From assembly GCF_000425445.1 (NCBI RefSeq), contig NZ_KE384378.1:171811-235810 (forward strand): a stretch of 64,000 bases of DNA. The letters are read 5' to 3'. Numbering within the stretch: the stretch's first letter is position 1; each line of letters starts with the position of its first letter. Of this stretch, positions 61,230-64,000 are shown piece by piece. Under the pieces are notes generated by a model. That model had not been told where the DNA came from, made no database searches, and was given only the letters and a program-made list of their open reading frames with translations. The position numbers were made by a program, and so were the translations under genes. The stretch comes from Flavobacterium denitrificans DSM 15936 (GTDB taxonomy: Bacteria > Bacteroidota > Bacteroidia > Flavobacteriales > Flavobacteriaceae).

Positions 61230-62648
61230 ATGAAAAATCATATAACCAAAATCGTGGTCTTCGCCATTCTGATCACGACCTTAATATCCTGTAAGGTATC
61301 AAAGGATATTGAAACACCAAAAGATGCATTTCCTGAGAATTTCAGGAATGCAGCTGTTTCAAAAGATACAACGAGTATTGGCGATTTGGAGTGGAAAAAT
61401 TTCTATACCGAAAAAGATATCGTACAATTGATTGACAGCGCCATCGCAAGAAACAACGATTTGCAGATTGCTACTAAAAATCTCGAAATTGCACAATACC
61501 GTTTTACACAATCAAAATGGGGAAATGTGCCTCAGGTTAACTTGGGTATAACTGCAAGTTCAAGCAATCCGTCAGATAATAGTTTTACTGGGATGAATTT
61601 GAATCAAGCATTGGGTGCAAAACATATTGACGATTTCTCTGCAGGAGCGACACTTTCTTGGGAAGCTGATATTTGGGGAAAAATCAAAAACCAGAAAAAA
61701 GGCGCTTTTGCAGCATATCTTCAATCTGAAGAAGTGAAAAAAGCGTTGCAGACTAATATTGTTGCCAATGTTTCAAGAGGATATTACAATCTTTTGATGT
61801 TGGACGCTCAGCTTGATATTGCGAGACAAAATGTGAAATTGAACGATAGTACAACCAATATCATCAAATTAAAATATGCTGCTGGACAAACCACGTCATT
61901 GGCAATTCAACAATCGGAAGCACAGAAACTAAATTCGGAACAATTGATTCCGTTATTGGAACAAAATATTGCAATTCAGGAAAATGCTTTGAGTGTTTTG
62001 ACGGGTTCATTTCCTTCTTCAAAACAAAGAACAGCTTTATTAAATTCAGTTGCAGTTAAAAACAACAATACGGTAGGAATTCCGGCTTCATTAGTAAGCA
62101 GAAGACCTGATGTTAAAAGTGCCGAATTAGAATTAAAAATCGCCAATGCGAATGTCGGAATCACAAAAGCCGATTTATATCCAACTTTAAGAATTACTGC
62201 CCAAAGTGGCGTAAATTCTTTTGAAACTAGCACTTGGTTCAATATTCCGGCTTCTCTTTTTGGAACTGTGGCCGGAGGTTTGACACAGCCATTATTGAAC
62301 AATAAAAGACTAAAAACACAATATAATATTGCTGTTGCTGAAAGAGAAAAAGCAGTTATCAATTTCAGGCAATCGGTTTTGATTGCGGTGAGCGAAGTTG
62401 CTGATGCTTTGGTTGTAACAGAAAAATTGCAACAACAGGAAAATTTCCTTCAGCAAAAAGTACAAACGTTGCAACAAGCTATTAAAAATGCTAACCTGCT
62501 TTTCAAAAACGGAATGGCCGAATATCTTGAAGTTTTAACTGCACAAGCCAATTTATTGCAAAGCGAATTAGAATTGGCAGACATAAAAAGACAACAATTA
62601 ACAGCCAATACAGAATTGTATCGCGCACTTGGAGGTGGCTGGAAATAA
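61230..62648 (+). CDS. OMF outer-membrane efflux lipoprotein (NodT/CusC-like)
   Basis: A 472-residue protein with a lipoprotein signal (TLISCKVSKD, Cys at about 21). It has two efflux-protein halves with TKNLEIAQYRFTQSKWGNVP and SWEADIWGKIKNQKKGAFAA, and the repeat motif LVSRRPDVKSAELELKIANA. It is the duct for the AcrA/AcrB-like pair and last gene of the TetR-controlled operon, followed by a terminator. Confidence 0.94.
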   Translation: MKNHITKIVVFAILITTLISCKVSKDIETPKDAFPENFRNAAVSKDTTSIGDLEWKNFYTEKDIVQLIDSAIARNNDLQIATKNLEIAQYRFTQSKWGNVPQVNLGITASSSNPSDNSFTGMNLNQALGAKHIDDFSAGATLSWEADIWGKIKNQKKGAFAAYLQSEEVKKALQTNIVANVSRGYYNLLMLDAQLDIARQNVKLNDSTTNIIKLKYAAGQTTSLAIQQSEAQKLNSEQLIPLLEQNIAIQENALSVLTGSFPSSKQRTALLNSVAVKNNNTVGIPASLVSRRPDVKSAELELKIANANVGITKADLYPTLRITAQSGVNSFETSTWFNIPASLFGTVAGGLTQPLLNNKRLKTQYNIAVAEREKAVINFRQSVLIAVSEVADALVVTEKLQQQENFLQQKVQTLQQAIKNANLLFKNGMAEYLEVLTAQANLLQSELELADIKRQQLTANTELYRALGGGWK

Positions 62649-62683
62649 TACCCGTACCCGTTAATTATTTATTTTTTGAGATG

Positions 62684-62723
62684 AAAACGCTATGAGACTT
62701 TTATGGTTTCATGGCGTTTTTTT
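62684..62723 (+). terminator. Rho-independent terminator after the second efflux operon
   Basis: AAAACGCTATGA and TCATGGCGTTTT pair with one G-U and are followed by further T residues. It lies 36 nt after the OMF stop. Confidence 0.8.
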
Positions 62724-62744
62724 ATTTAAACGCAAAGGGCGCAA

Positions 62745-62762
62745 TCCCGATAACTATCGGGA
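62745..62762. repeat. Dispersed palindrome, copy 3
   Basis: TCCCGATAACTATCGGGA, exact reverse complement of the copy at 41724-41741. Confidence 0.7.
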
Positions 62763-62794
62763 TACGCAAAAGACATAAAAGCTTTTTGGAATTT

Positions 62795-62932
62795 CTCGCA
62801 AAGTCGCGAAGTCGCAAAGTTATTAAGTATTTATTTCACGCAGATTTAAAAAAAATTATCTGCGCAAATTCGCTTAAATCTTTTTTAAATCTGCGTGAAA
62901 AATAAATCTTCGCGTCTTTGCGACTTTGCGAG
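62795..62932. repeat. Palindromic element of about 140 bp between OMF and crp-like genes
   Basis: The outer arms CTCGCAAAGTCGCGAAGTCG and CGCGTCTTTGCGACTTTGCG are near complements. The inner arms CACGCAGATTTAAAAAA (62837-62853) and TTTTTTAAATCTGCGTG (62881-62897) are perfect complements. No gene is seen in the 354-bp gap 62649-63002. Confidence 0.75.
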
Positions 62933-63002
62933 AGCTATTAATCCCGCTTGCATCAAACAAAAAACTTATCTAATTTTAATCTTTCGCAAAAGCAAAAATA
63001 AA

Positions 63003-63608
63003 ATGACCACTGACCAACAGAATTACCTCAACAATCTAAAACTATATTTCGAAAGTTATGCTCCAATTTCTGAAAAATCATGGAAATTAATTGAAAACCT
63101 GACGCATTTCCAGACCATCAAAAAAGGAGAAATATTGCTAGAACACGGGGAAATCTGTAAAAATCTTTATTTTATTGCAAAAGGAATTCTGCGAACTTTT
63201 ATTACAGACGAACAAGGAAATTTCTATAACAAAAATCTTTTTCTCGAAAACAAACTTGCCTGTTCTAAAGTATCATCAATACTGCAAACTCCTTCCAGTT
63301 TTACGATCGAAGCTTTGGAAGATTGTATTTTAATCGCTCTTGATTACAAGAAATATACAAAGTTGATTAACGAAAATGATGATCTTAAAACCTTCTATAT
63401 TGCCTATTTGGAAAAAAACTGGATTATTGAAAAAGAACAAAGAGAGATTGCTCTGGTTATGCAAAATGCAACTGAAAGATACTTAAATTTCTTAGAGAAA
63501 CATCCCAATATAGCAGATCGAATTCCGTTACTACATATTGCTTCACATTTAGGCATTACACCAACTCAGTTAAGCCGAATTCGAAAAAATCTTGAAAAAG
63601 TTTCATAA
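63003..63608 (+). CDS. Crp/Fnr-family transcriptional regulator
   Basis: The ATG at 63003 (MTTDQQNYLNNLKLYFESYA) is preferred; an upstream in-frame ATG (62895) would place repeat DNA in the gene. The 201-residue protein has a cyclic-nucleotide-binding-type beta-roll (about 25-125, with EILLEHGEICKNLYFIAKG) and a C-terminal helix-turn-helix (LLHIASHLGITPTQLSRIRK, about 175-194). No effector can be assigned. The acetyltransferase-like gene begins 65 nt downstream in the same direction. Confidence 0.9.
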   Translation: MTTDQQNYLNNLKLYFESYAPISEKSWKLIENLTHFQTIKKGEILLEHGEICKNLYFIAKGILRTFITDEQGNFYNKNLFLENKLACSKVSSILQTPSSFTIEALEDCILIALDYKKYTKLINENDDLKTFYIAYLEKNWIIEKEQREIALVMQNATERYLNFLEKHPNIADRIPLLHIASHLGITPTQLSRIRKNLEKVS

Positions 63609-63673
63609 ATCAACATATGTAAAGGCTTTCCTAAAATTGCTCATTTATCTTTGTTTTAAAATTCGACATTAAA

Positions 63674-64000
63674 ATGAACAATATAAACCTCATCAAAGAT
63701 AATATTGACAATCTTACCTCGCTTTGGAAAACTGTTGCAACTCCTCTTCTTTCTTATCATAAAAACGATCCATTTCAATTCAGTCAAATAAAAAATTCCG
63801 GCTGGCCAAACCGATTGTGGTTCCGCGAAGATATTACCGAAGAAAATCTGCCACAAATTCTTGAAATTATAGAAAAGAATCCCGGTTTGATCATTCCGTA
63901 TTGGGATATTTTTGGAAGCAATTCAAATGAAATCTTCGAGAAAAACGGATTTAAAATAAGAATTCAACTCATGGCGATGGCTTTAAAACTAGGCGAGAAA
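63674..64000 (+). CDS. GNAT-like acetyltransferase, partial (N-terminal 109 codons)
   Basis: The frame starts with ATG at 63674 and runs open to the window edge, so the C-terminus is missing. Residues such as SGWPNRLWFREDITEENLPQ, LIIPYWDIFGSNSNEIFEKN and LMAMALKLGEK resemble the first part of flavobacterial GNAT-family N-acetyltransferases with a leading substrate-binding region. The acetyl-CoA-binding part is beyond the window, so the call is tentative. It lies downstream of the Crp-like gene and may be co-transcribed. Confidence 0.6.
   Translation, partial: MNNINLIKDNIDNLTSLWKTVATPLLSYHKNDPFQFSQIKNSGWPNRLWFREDITEENLPQILEIIEKNPGLIIPYWDIFGSNSNEIFEKNGFKIRIQLMAMALKLGEK

Noticed and set aside
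62711..62905. 64-codon frame in the gap after the OMF gene
   Set aside because: It consists of the terminator tail and palindromic repeats and has no features of a protein.

Overview
The window looks like chromosome of a Bacteroidota bacterium, most probably Flavobacterium or a close relative. The reasons are the AT-rich sequence, a SusC/SusD pair, a PorP/SprF-type protein, -7 promoter boxes of the form TAnnTTTG, LytTR and LytS-type regulators, and many short palindromic repeats between genes. No rRNA, tRNA, CRISPR array, transposase or phage gene was seen. Both ends cut through genes (susD at the left, an acetyltransferase-like gene at the right).

Positions 1-40200 form one large pectin-utilisation region. 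The left part (1-13300) is the rhamnogalacturonan-I side: a SusC/SusD uptake pair on the minus strand, divergent from a plus-strand operon encoding GH106 rhamnosidase, GH105 unsaturated-uronyl hydrolase, GH2 galactosidase-like enzyme and an esterase-GH43 fusion. The two divergent promoters carry the same 18-bp element, AACAGGAYRCTACAGGAT, at an identical 21-nt distance from their -7 boxes. A PorP/SprF-like gene and the remnant of a large secreted adhesin gene interrupt the region at 13387-14702. The central minus-strand block (15100-26047) encodes a rhamnogalacturonan acetylesterase, two GH28 polygalacturonases, a pectate lyase-pectin methylesterase fusion, a GH43 enzyme, a second GH105, a DUF4861-type protein and an esterase. 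A LacI-family regulator (26335-27363) follows. Next comes the complete intracellular uronate pathway on the minus strand: uxaA, uxaB, eda, kdgK, uxaC, kduD and kduI, plus two hexuronate-type MFS transporters, and on the plus strand a third esterase. Four copies of TGTAATCGATTRCA lie in front of GH28, lacI, kduI and the MFS pair; three sit directly downstream of a -7 box, as expected for repressor operators. Together the genes cover binding, import, backbone cleavage, deacetylation, demethylation, side-chain removal, and conversion of both saturated and unsaturated galacturonate to KDPG and then pyruvate.

Positions 40200-64000 hold unrelated genes: a degenerate receiver-like protein with a 2H phosphoesterase, an AraC-SDR pair, a PepSY-like protein, a LytTR/LytS two-component system divergent from an OMF-RND-adaptor efflux operon, an unknown lipoprotein, a secreted cupin, an SMP-30-type protein, and a TetR-controlled adaptor-RND-OMF efflux operon. 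The latter has five 23-bp operator-like repeats and an overlooked 37-residue membrane protein between the RND and OMF genes. A Crp-like regulator and a partial acetyltransferase close the window. Intergenic DNA in this half is rich in palindromic and 7-bp tandem repeats.
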